DNA from: Sarcophilus harrisii
Taxonomy: Eukaryota > Chordata > Mammalia > Dasyuromorphia > Dasyuridae
Length of the DNA stretch: 64,000 nucleotides
Direction: 5' to 3'
Assembly: GCF_902635505.1 (NCBI RefSeq)
Contig: NC_045427.1
Span: forward strand, 598,441,665-598,505,664
In this document: positions 48,801-60,298 of the stretch, piece by piece
Layout: each line of letters begins with the position of its first letter
Position numbering within the stretch: the first letter of the stretch is position 1
Made by a program: the position numbers and the translations under genes
Notes under the pieces: generated by a model
Database searches by the model: none
Seen by the model: the letters and a program-made list of their open reading frames with translations, nothing else
What the model was told of the DNA's origin: nothing

Positions 48801-50960
48801 CCATTACTGGAATTTTAGGCATTAATGAGCATTGATGAGAATGCTGGAGAACTTTGGTGATGTTCCTGAGTTCACACCTTGTAGTGGCTATTTATTCTGG
48901 CTTGGAATCGAGCTAGTCCTGCCCTTGTCCTCCTTAGCCTTTCTCATCCCTGGCCCCTACACATCTTTGGGGCAGGAGTTAGAGGGCTGTCTCCTGCCTC
49001 CTGTCCCCAGTCCCCAGCCTGGCTTCTTGCTTTCTGCTTTACTCTGTAGACTACCTCCAGATCTCCAGGATCTTTTTCCTCCTCTCTGCCCTCTCTGCCT
49101 TCATTCTCCTCGGCTGGGTCCTCAACTCCTGCCGGCATGGGAAAGAGCCCACTGCTCATTTGGATCGAGAGGTGGCCATCCTCTCTTTAATTTCAGGTAC
49201 AGACCCATGCCAGTGGGCTAAGTCTCTGGCAAAACTGTGAAGTCCTCAATGAATTTTGGCCCTTTTTTCTGTGCCCCTCTTTTCCACAATTGCCTTTTCT
49301 AGGTCCCAGGTCCCCCTTACAACCTCATTCACAAATTATTTAGCCCTGGCTCAGAGCAGGAAGCATTGGAATGGCAAAATAGGATTCTGGGGAGGACAAT
49401 GTTCCTTCCAAAAAAAAAGAAATTTAATGGTGAAATCTCAGACTCCAGGTAGGCCATTTCTGGTCATAGTGCAAGCAGGAAAGTTTTCTGGAGATAACAA
49501 ATGTAAGAGAAGAAGCCCTGGGCTATGTTGTAGTTGTAACTTTGCTATAAATAATCCAGGCAAGTCCCTCAGCTCCTCCTGACCTCAGTTTTGAATGTTG
49601 AACTAGATAATTTCTGTGGTCCCTCCCCACACTGACAATCCATAATTCTATCATGCCAGAGATTTGTCCTGCCCCATTATAAGAATCCCTTCCATCTGTA
49701 ACGTGTTTTAACTCCCCAAATCTCTTTAAAAGAGACAGACCATGAGACAAGGAGAGTAGGTTCTGCTGCCCTCAGGTGGGAGCTGGGTAAGGGAGGTCTA
49801 AAAAGAACAGATGACTTATCCAAGGCCACACAGCCAGTATATTGCAGAGAGCTGGCCTTGGCTCCCAGATCTGGTCATCTCCAAGTCCATTGCCACTGCC
49901 ATGCCTTCTGGTCCCCTTGAGTTTCTCCACATAGCCAACCCCTATCAAGGGACACAGACATTGGGCTGGAGGTGGGGGGCAGGAGGAAGGGGTGAGAGAT
50001 GGCTGGACAGTAGCTCCAAAGGGTAATCCTTGTGCTCTCCTTCCAGGAACCAGTCTGTTTTTCTGCCTTGTGCTTTTTCTGATGCAAGTCAAAAAGTACA
50101 CTACCTACAAGATGGGGTCATCTTACCTGTGGATCTTCCACTTTAACTGGTGGGGTAGCTTCTTATACATAGTGGCTGGTGAGTTAAAGCTGAAGTGAAG
50201 GGGCAAAAGGAGAGCAAAGGGAAACCCTTCTGGGGAGGGTTAGCACGCAGTGGCAGCCTGGGAGGTCACTGCCTTAGAGGCAAAGTGTCCTGGCCTTAGC
50301 ACAGGCACTTTGGTGACCTTCTGGACTTCAGTTTTCTCCTCGCTCAGATGATGGGGATGCACTAAATGCTTAACCCTATATCCCCTGTCCTGAGGGATAG
50401 TCTTGCTCTGGGTGTCCCCTGTGCAAGGAGAAAAAAATTCTGTGATTCTCAAGTCCTTTGTATCATGCTAATAAATGATCCTTTACAAAAACAGGTATAG
50501 ATCCCAAGCGACCATTTTATATAACAGGAAACAGAGTTTCAACAGAGTTCAACAGAGTTTATCAGTATTTCATCTTTAGATCCTGCAAACTGGGCACACA
50601 ATTCCCATAAATGAAAAAAATTTCATGGCAACAAAGCAGTCCCTTTACTTCACCTATAACTAATATTGAATGCAACCCACCATGTGAACCTTGCACCGAC
50701 TTTTCTCTCTCTCTCTCTTTTTTTTTTTAGGAGTCATCTCCTTTTTTAACTACAAAACCTTTGGGGTTTTGCCCTCTGACACGGATGCCAATGAAATTCT
50801 CCTAACGAGGAGAAGATTAGGAATTAATCCAAAGATGTGGCCAACATCAGCAAGAGAAGAGGAAGAGCCAGAATCAGAGATGGTTGTAGACCCAATAGTG
50901 GAATTAGAGTCCATAGTACCCTCTTTGGATAATAAGAATATCACAAAGCCACCAAAATAA
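42776..50960 (+). CDS. TMEM202: Transmembrane protein 202, complete gene of 5 coding exons
   Basis: Coding exons 42776-42880, 43209-43464, 49050-49196, 50047-50178 and 50731-50960 join in frame to 870 nt, 289 residues (human 273). All introns are GT..AG. The predicted protein is a four-pass membrane protein of the claudin/PMP22/EMP type: transmembrane segments at about 70-90, 126-146, 163-183 and 197-219, and a first loop with the superfamily signature (Trp87, GLW at 102-104, Cys107, Cys112). It matches human TMEM202 exon by exon (for example THLYIRT, NGLELHAGLWTLCEHHLCWSH, and RRRLG in the tail). The tail at 255-270 is acidic. The order HEXA-TMEM202, head to head, agrees with human 15q23. 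Function unknown; the human gene is reported mainly in testis. Confidence 0.93.
43209..43464 (+). CDS. TMEM202: TMEM202 exon 2 (TM1 and signature loop)
   Basis: Residues 36-121. Acceptor TTCCACAG, donor GTGAGT. Encodes the cytoplasmic QTHLYIRT stretch, TM1 and the claudin-type GLW..C....C loop. Confidence 0.93.
43640..43815 (+). mobile_element. MIR/THER-type SINE in TMEM202 intron 2
   Basis: GGCAGCATGGTGCAGTGAATG, GACCTGGATTCAAATGGC, GGGTCTCAATTTCCTGAGG and GATCCTTCCAAGCTGTAAATC give an almost full-length, plus-strand copy. Confidence 0.8.
44230..44480 (-). mobile_element. Old L1 3'-region fragment
   Basis: Complement of the L1 ORF2 end: GTTTATTCATCTATTGCC and AACTGATGGACACTCCATTTG match the antisense of 39538-39572. 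Diverged. Confidence 0.65.
44990..46080 (-). mobile_element. Old L1 fragment (ORF1 region), split by a SINE
   Basis: ATATAATGTTCCAAGATC, TTTTAATGTAGCCACTGC and, beyond the SINE, AATTTTCTTTAATTATTTC, GAGATGTCTCATATATTC and CCAATTCTAATTTTCTTCC follow the antisense L1 ORF1 region of marsupial L1s as I remember it. Strongly diverged, in TMEM202 intron 2. Confidence 0.55.
45580..45743 (-). mobile_element. Full-length tRNA-like marsupial SINE
   Basis: A T-run tail of about 28, then GGGGTTAAGTAACTTGCC, CATAGCTAGTAAGTG, GGATTTGAACTCAGATCC and CATCTAGCTGCCCCC, the complement of the same family as 41648. Confidence 0.88.
46525..46745 (+). mobile_element. MIR/THER-type SINE
   Basis: AGATAGCAAGATGATCCAATGG, TTCAGTTTCCTCATATATAAA and TCTTTTTCAGCTCTAATCCC give a plus-strand copy. 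Confidence 0.75.
47090..48270 (+). mobile_element. L2 LINE fragment with a 650-bp interruption
   Basis: GTTCCTTTGC-type L2 text at 47090-47295 (AAGGCCCAATTCAGATGTCAC) resumes at 47955 (CTCAAATGCCATTTCCTTC, AAAACCTTCCCTGATCCCC). The interrupting 47300-47950 is AT/CT-rich and I could not name it. The 184-residue open frame at 48225-48779 begins in this repeat tail and is not accepted as a gene. Confidence 0.5.
49050..49196 (+). CDS. TMEM202: TMEM202 exon 3 (TM2)
   Basis: Residues 121-170. Acceptor CTCTGTAG, donor GTACAG. Encodes YLQISRIFFLLSALSAF and GWVLNSCRHG, aligned with human YLQYSRAFFLISVFTIL. Confidence 0.92.
50047..50178 (+). CDS. TMEM202: TMEM202 exon 4 (TM3, part of TM4)
   Basis: Residues 170-214. 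Acceptor CTTCCAG, donor GTGAGT. Encodes SLFFCLVLFLMQVKKY and YLWIFHFNWWGSFLYIVAG, like human YYLNWCSDIFYMFAG. Confidence 0.92.
50731..50960 (+). CDS. TMEM202: TMEM202 exon 5 (TM4 end, cytoplasmic tail, stop TAA)
   Basis: Residues 214-289. Acceptor is a long pyrimidine tract ending TTTAG. Encodes VISFFNYKTF then a hydrophilic tail with RRRLGINP and EEEEPESEM. The tail is much less conserved than the membrane part. Confidence 0.9.
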
Positions 50961-50961
50961 A
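50956..50961 (+). promoter_or_regulatory. AATAAA overlapping the TMEM202 stop codon
   Basis: The stop codon TAA lies inside an AATAAA hexamer. A second AATAAA is at 51530-51535 and is the more likely polyadenylation signal, giving a 3' UTR of about 590 nt. Confidence 0.35.
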
Positions 50962-53129
50962 TAGGAATAGGAAAATACAATTCTAGTTTACCTTAGAGAT
51001 AGGACTTAAGGGTGGAGGAATGGGGCTAAGATGTGAGAGATACTCTATTCTCTTTACAACTGGGGCTGTTTGGAAGGATGATTGTATTAGAAATAACTCC
51101 GAGGTCACAAAGAAAGATCCTGCTCCAGATTGTAACCCACTGAAAAAGATAACATTAATGTTTATGAAATAGCATTTGTATTGCCTAAGGTAACTATAAT
51201 TCATTGGTCACTTATTAGAGAAAAAATCATCCCAAAGATAAAATGTTCAGGGCCATGAATAGTGGAGACTGGTAATAGATATGGAATGAGCACCAAGAAA
51301 TTTCAAGAGATGCTAATGGTCATAATATAGGTTGCATAGGGAGGAAAAGTATGTAGGTATGGTTGTCTGGGAATACTCGTTTCTTCCTACTGGTCCTCAG
51401 AGACAGAACTCATTTAAGGGAGACAGGAAAGTATAGTCCTAGAATCCCAGCTAAGTAAGGTTAGTTCTCATCTTCCTTTATGACTTTTTAAATATTAAAT
51501 TTAAAATTTTTTTAAAATACCAAAACAAAAATAAAATGATGTGACTTTCTGAATTTCCAGCACATAAAAATAAGATCTTCTATGAAAAATTGAATTTTCT
51601 TGTGTGACTATGGACAAAACACTTAATATTTTAAATCCCTCAAAGAAAACGAGATTGATCCCTACCCTCTTTCAATTCAGCAATCTTTTATGAAGGGCCT
51701 CTTATGTATAACATAACCAACCCTGGAGAGAGGGGAAGAATATTGATTATAAAAGGCTCGAGATTTCTTGATATTTGTATTATAGGAAGTCTTTCATTAT
51801 GGAGCTGTGGTTTATGATTTTCTGGTTTTCCATTTTTAATCTTGCATGGAGCCTCCACCTAGAAGGGAAGTTTGTTGGGGGCCATGTTCTGAACCTGTTC
51901 ACTCTTTGCTGCCTTTGACCATGTGTCTGCCAGTTGAGCAGATCTACCCCTATAACAGGAGCATCTGCAAAAACATACCGCACAGATTTAATCTATATTG
52001 GAGCAGTGTATTCACATATTTTCCTACCTCTATCCACACATACCTCCACACATCTGATCTTGGAACCTGCCAGACTTAGGGGCAATTGTGAAAGCTGAGA
52101 GTTGCTGACAACCACCCAGTCCCAGTCCTCAATAGTTAACAATCACAGGGGGAATCAGTGTGCAAATAAATGTATTTACATGAGATACATATAGAGAGAT
52201 GGAAGGTAATCTAAAAGAGAAGCACTCCTATTTGGAGGGAACTCGGTATGATTTCTTCAGAAGATAGGATATGATCTCAATTCTGAAAGAGTCCTCAGTC
52301 TAAACTTCATAGATGTGTGTGGGCTCAAACAGCACTTAGGATCATAGATAAGATCCTATCACCTTTATTACACTACCATGGGTAACTGGGAAACAGTCCA
52401 GTTCTATATATGGCTCACTCCTCAACTAACTCTTGGGCTTAAAGATCTCTAAGCATAGACTTGGAAATGGGGAAAGCAGATATCTTGTTTTCCACAAGCC
52501 ACAATAATGATTCTGTAAAGGAGATCCACCTCTCAAGTGACAAAGTCAGGAATTTTTCTAACAAAAAGGAAAAGCTGTGAAGACGTCTCTGGACCTGCTA
52601 TCCCATCACTTCAATCTGGCCAATTGGATAATTGTCGCATCTTATCTAGTTGTCCTGAAGACTTGGTTAGCTGTAGAAGATATTCTTGAAATACATATCA
52701 CTGGGAATAGATTTCCTCCTTTCCTCTTTCCCTACTGCATACACTGAGTTAAACATTCATTCTGAGTCTTTTGTAGTGAAATGTAGGAACTCAGCTAGAG
52801 TCCTCAGCTGCAGCAAGTGGACCTAATTTAGAAAACAAAACATATAAGTAAATATAAATTACATAAAATAATTTTAAGAGGGAGTGAACATTAACAAGGC
52901 TGATAGGGAAAGGTTGCCAGCAGACTTAGCACTGAGCTGTACTTTGTAGGAAGGTGGGATTCTAAGAGAAGGCAAGGAGGGAGTGCATCTAGACATAGAG
53001 ACAGATTTATGCCAAGTCACAGAGACTCAAGGTAGAATGTCATATACAGAGAAATAGAGAGCGAGTGAGTTGGATTAAAACTGAGAGTGTGTGAAGGAGA
53101 GTAACATGGAATAAAAGGGGAAAGATAAA

Positions 53130-53245
53130 TGAGAACTATATTTATATAGAGGGATTTAAATGCTATGCTGAAGGTTTTGTATTTGAATCTACAGGTAACA
53201 GTGAGCCACTGAAGACTTTAGGGGAGTGACATTTATCTTATCCTG
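53130..53245 (+). repeat. Family A fragment
   Basis: GTTTTGTATTTGAATCTACAGG, AACAGTGAGCCACTGAAG and GGGGAGTGACATTTATC match the middle of family A (see 7140-8340). Confidence 0.6.
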
Positions 53246-54837
53246 TTTGTGCCTAGGTTAAAGTAGAGCAAATGAGGTCATCCCTGATAGTCAGATGCTT
53301 CCAAATCACCTACTCAAACATGTCTAGGATTTTAAAAGTTTTTTCCTTCCTCCTGAATTTGGTAAATCAAGAGAAATAGACCTATTTTTCTCTACTGGAT
53401 ATCTGGGAAAGCATTCTGGAGTAATTTAAATAACTATGCCCACAAATTTTGAGAAATTGGCATGTTTTGTCATGCTTCTAGATCAGTGGAAAGTGATCAT
53501 ATAGGGAAGAAACATCATTCAGGATCTAGGCTAAAGAGGTATCGGAAATGTTAAAGAGAGGATTTTCAAGTATGGGTTGGACTAGATGGTCCCTGAGATT
53601 CCCCTTGTTTTGAATTGAGTCTTAATCTGGTAGTTTAGAATTAATATTAGAACAAAAATGGATACTCCTAAGTCATTCAATAGTTAGCAAAAAGATTTAG
53701 CAGCAGACTATTCAAGATAACCACTGAGAAAACCTGTATTTGATTCAGCTTAGTTAAGCTTTCTTATCTGCATTCAGACCATAATCTACCAGCCAAACCT
53801 TAGAGATGACCTACTCCAAGTCCTCTTATTTTTTCCTACTGCTCCTGATTTTGCACCATCATCATATCCTTCTATATTTACCCTCTCCCATGAGGGGAGT
53901 GGAGAAGGCATATGCTTCAAATTCTCCAAAGCCATTGGTCAGAGCATGGGATGCCATTTTATAGTCTGCCTTACCCATTCCCTAGGGTGACACTGACACT
54001 TAGGTTTCTTTCTCTTTTTCAGGACACTAACTTCCCTGCCAAATAACCACTTCATATCCATACAGACACACAAAAGCTGCTACAGAAAATCCTAGATTTT
54101 ATTATTTTTCTTCTATGCCTTTTAGATGCTGACATCCTCTGAGACAAACTCAGGAATACCCACACGTCCACTGCATAAAACATCTCTTTAGCAGAAGGAA
54201 CAGAAGGGAAACACTCACTGAATTGATAATATGCCATTTATGGGGATAGAGAGAAAAACTCTGATTCATTTTATCCCTATTGGGCAGAGGATTAAGAACA
54301 GGGGTCCAAGGGTCACATTAATAAAGAATCAGGACTGACTTGTGCAGCCAGAATAAAATGAATCTATCTTTCACTGGAGAGGGAGGAGAAAAAAAAGGGC
54401 TTTAAATTAGAGTTATTTCTTCAGTCCTGGGAATTCACTCGACTTTTATAGAGATAACATCATTGGAAAGTCAGGGTCATGTCTGATGCTTAGAGGCAGA
54501 TGTTGCCAAGAAACAAACGAGAGAATTGTCAATAAAAACTATTTAGGTGGATTGGACCCAGAGGAAGCTAAAAAATTCTTGGCTGTTCTTAAAACATGCA
54601 TGTATCTGCGTGGCATTGCAGCAAATTGAGAGAATTCTTTGCTGTTATTGTCTTTTACTAGATCCTCGCAGTTTGACTCCAAGCCCTAGAGAATGCAGGT
54701 TTTTATCCTGCTTTTGCTTTCCACAGATTTCTGTCTCTAGACCTTCAGCTCCATAACCCATATCCTAGCTACAGATGTTACCTAATTTATATGATGCTTC
54801 AGACTTTTTTCAGAATGGGAACTTTGTGGTTGTGTCA

Positions 54838-55100
54838 TTCCACAATCACAGAATTGGAGAATTGAAAGGAACCTCGGTGGCCATCTAGTACACAATCTGA
54901 TACACAAAAAGAATCTCACTATAACATAATTGGTCAAATGCTTGTCCAGCTTATTTTGGAAGACCTCTGAGGAGGGATCACTGCTCACTTTTCAAGATCT
55001 CACAGTTCACCTGGTTAGCTCTGGTTGTTAGAAAGCTTTTCAAGGCTAAATTGACTTTTTTCAATCCACTCATTGCAGCTGGTTTTGATCTTGGGATGAA
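54838..55100 (-). mobile_element. CR1/L3-clade LINE fragment
   Basis: AAATGCTTGTCCAGCTTATTTTG, GGAAGACCTCTGAGGAGGG, GTTAGAAAGCTTTTCAAGGC give the antisense CR1/L3 order, preceded by a MIR-like AGAATTGGAGAATTGAAAGG head. Ancient. Confidence 0.5.
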
Positions 55101-55789
55101 AGAATGCACTTGATACTTCTTCTACTTTCTGTCCTCTTTCAAAACAAGTAGGGTTCTACCATCGAAACCCATCCAATTATAGCTCTGGTCACTGACTATT
55201 GTGCATTAGAATGGCAGGAATCCCAGCATGGGATTTTCCATTGCATATTGCAACATATCTATGTAGGTGTTTCTATATAGGTATATAGGTCACAGAGTAT
55301 TGACACACATAGAAATTAAGTGACTTTTCTGGAGTTGTCTAGTTAGTAAGGACAGGTGATAGGATTTGACCCATGGTGTTTTTGACTCCATGCCCAGGAC
55401 ATTATCCACTGTGCCATGTTGCTTTTGGTCATGACATGGGAGTAACTCCTATTATCACTTCTTGCACTTATAGAATAGTAATGGACTTTGACTCCTATAT
55501 CTGATACAAGGCTATATTGTGTTCTAAGTTCATGAAATAAATATACATACACATATATCTTATTGAATCATCACAACACATAGTGTACACTATTCTCAAT
55601 ATATTAAGGACAATGACAATGATATAAAGAACAGAGACCAGTTTTTATCCCCCTATTTCATGTTGTCTTTCATGAAATAGGGGCATCATAATGTAATGTG
55701 CCTAGAAATGCTTCATCATTTGTAGTCATAATCATTTATATAGTTACATACTTTCTTTTCAGGCTGCGTTATTTTTAAAATTGATTTTT

Positions 55790-55890
55790 CAAACAATATC
55801 TCATTTAATTATTGTAATAATCTTGTGAGGATCAAGGTAAAGTGGGAATTATTATCCCTGTTCTACAGATGGGGAAGATGAAGCCCAGGA
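55790..55890 (-). mobile_element. MIR fragment
   Basis: AATATCTCATTTAATTATTG, AATCTTGTGAGGATC and TTCTACAGATGGGGAAGATG are the complement of MIR. Confidence 0.7.
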
Positions 55891-56369
55891 AAAATGATGG
55901 GTATGCTCAGAGTTTGGGTGCTTGGGCAATGTGGTTATTTTGTTGCTCAGATAGCATTATGTACAGTAATCCCCAAAAAGGAATAAACTCTGGAACTAAT
56001 CCTGGATCATTTCTGTATCATATTACTGAAACATTGAGTCCTTTAAGATTTATGGAGTACAGTAAGTACTTTGATAATTGTATTATGTAGAAGGAAAAAA
56101 GTTCATAATTATCATGCAATAACATACTTCTGTTGTCTCTATCAATTTCACATGCTCCCAATGAGTTATCCTAATTGAGGTGAGCCCTAAAAGAGAGGTA
56201 GGGAGATAGTATGGCATGAGCATTGGACTGGGCATTTGGAAACCCATTTTTTAGGTCCTATTTTTCCAGGGAGATTCCACATCACTCCAGTTCTTACTGA
56301 TCTCCCTCTTCTCTGGATCCTGGACCTGTTTTGGCAATCTAGGAAAGTCTATGGATCCAGATGCCCAAG

Positions 56370-56555
56370 GAGACCCTGGCCTTTAGTGGTCTTGATCAAT
56401 ATCTTGCCACTGGACTGGATGGCTGCAAAGTAGAAAGGGAGACTGGTGACTTTGCACAGACCTCCCTCACTTAAATCAAATTCACTTGCAAATCATGGCA
56501 TAACTTTCCTGAAGTCATGGTTCTCTTTGAGAATGGAGGGCAGACACAACAATGC
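56370..56555 (+). mobile_element. Marsupial SINE with CACAACAA tail
   Basis: GGTCTTGATCAATATCTTGCC, CCACTGGACTGGATGGC, CTCACTTAAATCAAATTCAC, TGCAAATCATGGCATAAC, GAAGTCATGGTTCTC and GCAGACACAACAA form the order of a common marsupial SINE, which I believe is RTE-mobilised. The name is uncertain. Confidence 0.6.
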
Positions 56556-57949
56556 ACCCACTCTCAAAATGATATTTTTAGAAACATAAAATATGTAGAA
56601 TTGTAAAGGAAATCAATTATTTGAAATGCAGTTACCAAAATATTGGGAAAAACAACAACCCCAAAACCAAGTTTCCATATTCTAGATTAAAAACTCCTGA
56701 CACAGGCCAAATACCTGATTTGACTGATGAGGAAACTGATATCAAGAGAATTGAAGTGACTTCCCACATATACTAATCTGGATATATAATAGAATTTGTA
56801 GCCCAGCATTAGGAGCTGGTTATTTGAGAACTGTTTCTTGTTAGCCAATTCCTAAAGAGGAGGTATTTTTCTGTCCTTAGAATGGCAACATTATTTTGAT
56901 CAGTCTCTAGAGAGATTATTTTATTGGTCTTTCTTTGGAAAGTTGGTACTTTATTGGTCTGTCTCTGCAGTCTTGGGCCTGGTACAGCAAGGTTTTTCTG
57001 GGGGGTGTTCGCAGTTTGTGCTGTCTTAAAAAAGAAAACACTCCTCCCCCAAATCCATTTTTGGAATCATAAAAATGTTTAAAAATATTACAGCACTTAA
57101 AGAAAGAAAACAGGTATTGTTCTAGGATTTATTAATTACCATTACAATCCAAATAAGAAGATTGAAGTGTAAACAAAAAAGATACTCATATTGCTCTATG
57201 CTCATAAAATAGAGTCCAGGGATGATAGCACATTTTGTTTCTATTCCTAGAATGGCTGAGAATAAGGGATCTCTTTAGGGTCTCCAAGAGGCAGAAGTGC
57301 TAAAAGTGATAGGTTATTTTGAACCAGTAGGTTGAGCCCTTACAAATGGGGACCACCAAGTTGCCTAAGTCAAGGAGAGCTCTTATAGGATGGAAACAGG
57401 TCAGGAGTGGAAATCAGACCATTTGGTTACCACATTTACCTCCTGGATGAGATACGTAGACCTGGACTAAAAAAAAAATAAACAATCTCCACTCTGAAAA
57501 AAGATATACAAAAGATTAACATAGAAAGAGGCATGTAAAGCTGAAAAGAAAAAAAAAGATGAAAAATACAACCATGATATAAAATTTAAAATGAATTGTA
57601 TTATGACAAATATAAAACTGAAGAGAAGGAATTTGAGAATAGTGAACAAAAAATAAAATAATCTTTAGCAATAAAGTTATTTCATATTAAGATTAAACTC
57701 TAAAATAAAGCTATTTCCAAGTACAGATTTTGAATGAATTCACCAAAGTAGTTTTGATTTCCAGACCTATTCTGGCCTTGCTTCTAATTTCACTTTTAGC
57801 TCCCATTTTATTTTACAGAAAATATAGTTTGCAGATTTCTTTGCCATTTTCCATCTAGTCTTGAGTTCTGTGTTTGTAGAAGGTCCCGCTCCCACTCTTG
57901 CCTCTCTTTTCTTTTATTACTCTTTTGTTCTCTCTCTTACCCCACCACT

Positions 57950-58542
57950 TAACAATATTTTATTTTTTCTAATTACATATAAAGATAGTTTTCAATATTC
58001 ATTTTTGTAAGATTTTGAATTCCAACTTTTTTTCCTTTCTTACCCTTTCCCCATGACAGCAAGTAATCAGATATAGGTTATACATATAAAATCCTTTTAA
58101 ACATAATTTCACATTGATCATGTTGTGAAAGAAGAATCAGAACAAAAGGAAAAAACCAAAAGAAAAGAAAACAAAAAACAACAAATAAAGTGAAAAATAG
58201 TATGCTACAATCTTCATTCAGACTCCACAGTTCTTTCTAGTGGATATGGATAGCAACTTCCATTCACAAATCTTTGGAACTGTCTTGGGTCATTGCACTG
58301 CTCAGATGAGCTAAGTATCAAAGTTGAGCATTATACAATGTTGCTCTTACTGTACAATGTTCTGCTCCCTTCACTCAGCATTAGTTTATGTAACTCTTTC
58401 CAGGCTTTTCTGAAATCTACCTACTCATCATTTCTTTCTTTTCCTTCCTTCCTTCCTTCCTTCCTTCCTTCCTTCCTTCCTTCCTTCCTTCCTTCCTTCC
58501 TTCCTTCCTTCCTTCCTTCCTTCTTTCCTTTCTTCCTTCTTT

Positions 58543-58639
<97 letters not shown>

Positions 58640-58880
58640 TTTCCTAAGGCATTTGGGGATAAGTGACTTGCCCAGGGTCACACAGCTTGCTCATCATTTC
58701 TTATAGCATAATAGTATTCTATCACATTCCTCTACCTCAACTTGTTCAGCCATTCCTCAATTGATGGACATCTTCACAATCTCCAAATCTTTGCTGCTCT
58801 AAATATTTTTGTACATGTAAGTTCTTTTACCTTTTTAAAAATGTTCTTTTTGGGATACTAATAGTGGTATTACTGGTTCA
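57950..58880 (-). mobile_element. Old L1 3' region, split by a SINE
   Basis: Antisense L1 3' sequence: TTGTGAAAGAAGAATCAGAAC, AAAACCAAAAGAAAAG, CATTCAGACTCCACAGTTC and CAGGCTTTTCTGAAATC at 58100-58420, continuing beyond the SINE with TTCAGCCATTCCTCAATTG, ATGGACATCTTCACAATC at 58747-58783. Confidence 0.8.
58437..58689 (-). mobile_element. Truncated SINE with a 200-bp (TTCC)n/(TTTC)n expanded tail
   Basis: Only about 45 bp of SINE body remain (GGGGATAAGTGACTTGCCC, AGGGTCACACAGCT at 58655-58687). Its tail side is (TTCC)n to about 58522 and (TTTC)n to about 58638. A perfect 13-bp duplication, CTCATCATTTCTT, flanks the whole at 58424-58436 and 58690-58702, so body and tract entered as one insertion. 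The 137- and 86-residue open frames here are translations of the microsatellite. Confidence 0.88.
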
Positions 58881-59609
58881 AAAGGAACTCACTCTTTTGT
58901 ATCCTCTGTACCTCATCTAGTGCTTTGCACACATTAAGTGCTTATTAAATGTTTCTTGATGTAGAAATTATAACTTCAGGGCAGAGAATGTGTCTGTAAC
59001 TTGGATTTCTAGCCAAGCCTGGACAATTTTGCATGAAATTCTCTTGAGTGATGGAAAGATACTGAATTCTCCCTGTATATGAGGGGCAGAGTTGGTGAGA
59101 GAGCTTTGGACAGGAGAAATTTTCTTTATTCTTTCAAGTAAAAGAGAAACCCTGACTTCATGCAATGGAAAATTTCCCATAGTTTTTAGGGAGACAATAT
59201 GGACATCAAGGACATACTGAAGAGCTGGCTTCCTCTATATGTTTGAAGGCGTGTCTTTCTCTTTCATCTCCCTGAAGTCAGTTCTAAAGGGAGGTGGGAC
59301 CATTTATCTGTCTGTTGACCAGACTGTCTTTGTCTATCTGTCTTTTCTATTTTATTTTATTCTATTCTATGTCTTTTTTATTCAAAACTCTTATGCTAAT
59401 TCCACCATTCTCTATAATACTGTGTCAACATTCTCTCAACCACTTAGGAGAATTTTATTTAAAATATTCGAGGTTTGGTAGGAAAACATGGTTATATGTC
59501 TTCAAAATTTTAAATCCTTAGTTCATAGCAGAAGACTCTATACCTACTAGATACTTAATAATTGGTTTTTTTTTTTTTTTTTTTTGCATTGAATTAAGTG
59601 AAGGAATGT

Positions 59610-59830
59610 CACTTCCTTGTTCAAAATCTTTAAGCGATTCTCTATTACCTACAAGATAAAATGGAATCTGCCTGATCTGGCCTACCATGTGGCTTCAACC
59701 TGCTTCCCATCTTATTTATGAGTACTCCTTTTCATTTCTGTTCTAGTCAAACTAGACTAGTAGCAGTTGTCTGAATTTGACCCACATCTCTATGCACTTG
59801 TGCAAGTTTCCAGCCTCTACATTATTATGG
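59610..59830 (+). mobile_element. L2 LINE 3' fragment
   Basis: CAAAATCTTTAAGCGATTCTC, TATTACCTACAAGATAAAATG, GATCTGGCCTACCATGTGG and TCTAGTCAAACTAGACTAG follow L2 order. Confidence 0.75.
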
Positions 59831-60120
59831 ACAAGTTATTTCTCCTTTCCAAACTCTGAAATGATTATTTTGCAAAATGAAAAGGTTGAACTCGGTGATC
59901 TTAAAAGCTCCTTCCAGCTTTAAGTTCTATGATGCCCTGTTTTCCTTCTTGAGGAACCCTGAAGCCAATGGCCCTCATCACTTTCTACTTGCCTCCTTCA
60001 AATTTCTTTGGGGATCTCTGGTTGAAGTAGTTTGCTGGGAGGAGGGACACCCCTCTTCATAGTTGGGATATTCCAGGAAGCAATAAGCACTCACATGAAA
60101 ATAGCTCCAGTTCCTCTCCT

Positions 60121-60126
60121 TAATCC
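60121..60126 (+). promoter_or_regulatory. TAATCC, possible CRX/OTX2 site
   Basis: TTAATCC lies 173 bp upstream of the LRIT1-like start codon. TAATCC is the core bound by the photoreceptor factor CRX. A six-base match is expected by chance about once per few kb, so the context is the only support. Confidence 0.2.
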
Positions 60127-60298
60127 ACAGCCTATCCTTTTATCCGATGGTATCAGCCAGCAAGGAGGGAGGGGGAAGGGAAGCTGCAAGAGCTGGCCTG
60201 AAAGAACTGTGAGTTCAAGGGATGGGAGCGACCTGGGGGAAGATACGTTAGGGGAAAAAGGCCCCTCTGTTCCAGCTTGAGTCTGGGAGTCTGGAGCC

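Larger units (their letters stand above)
50961..60298. other. Intergenic region right of TMEM202
   Basis: No coding exon is recognised. 51000-53130, 53245-54830, 55180-55790, 56560-57950 and 58890-59600 contain only AT-rich sequence with short unplaced scraps. 51860-52080 has a TGTTGGGGGCCATG start that hints at an LTR, but no end or duplication was found. Confidence 0.65.

Noticed and set aside
51860-52080. TGTTGGGGGCCATG start resembling an LTR boundary
   Set aside because: No partner end, no duplication and no second copy in the window.
58293-58706. 137-residue plus-strand and 86-residue minus-strand open frames of repeated LPSF or KERK units
   Set aside because: They are direct translations of the TTCC/TTTC microsatellite.
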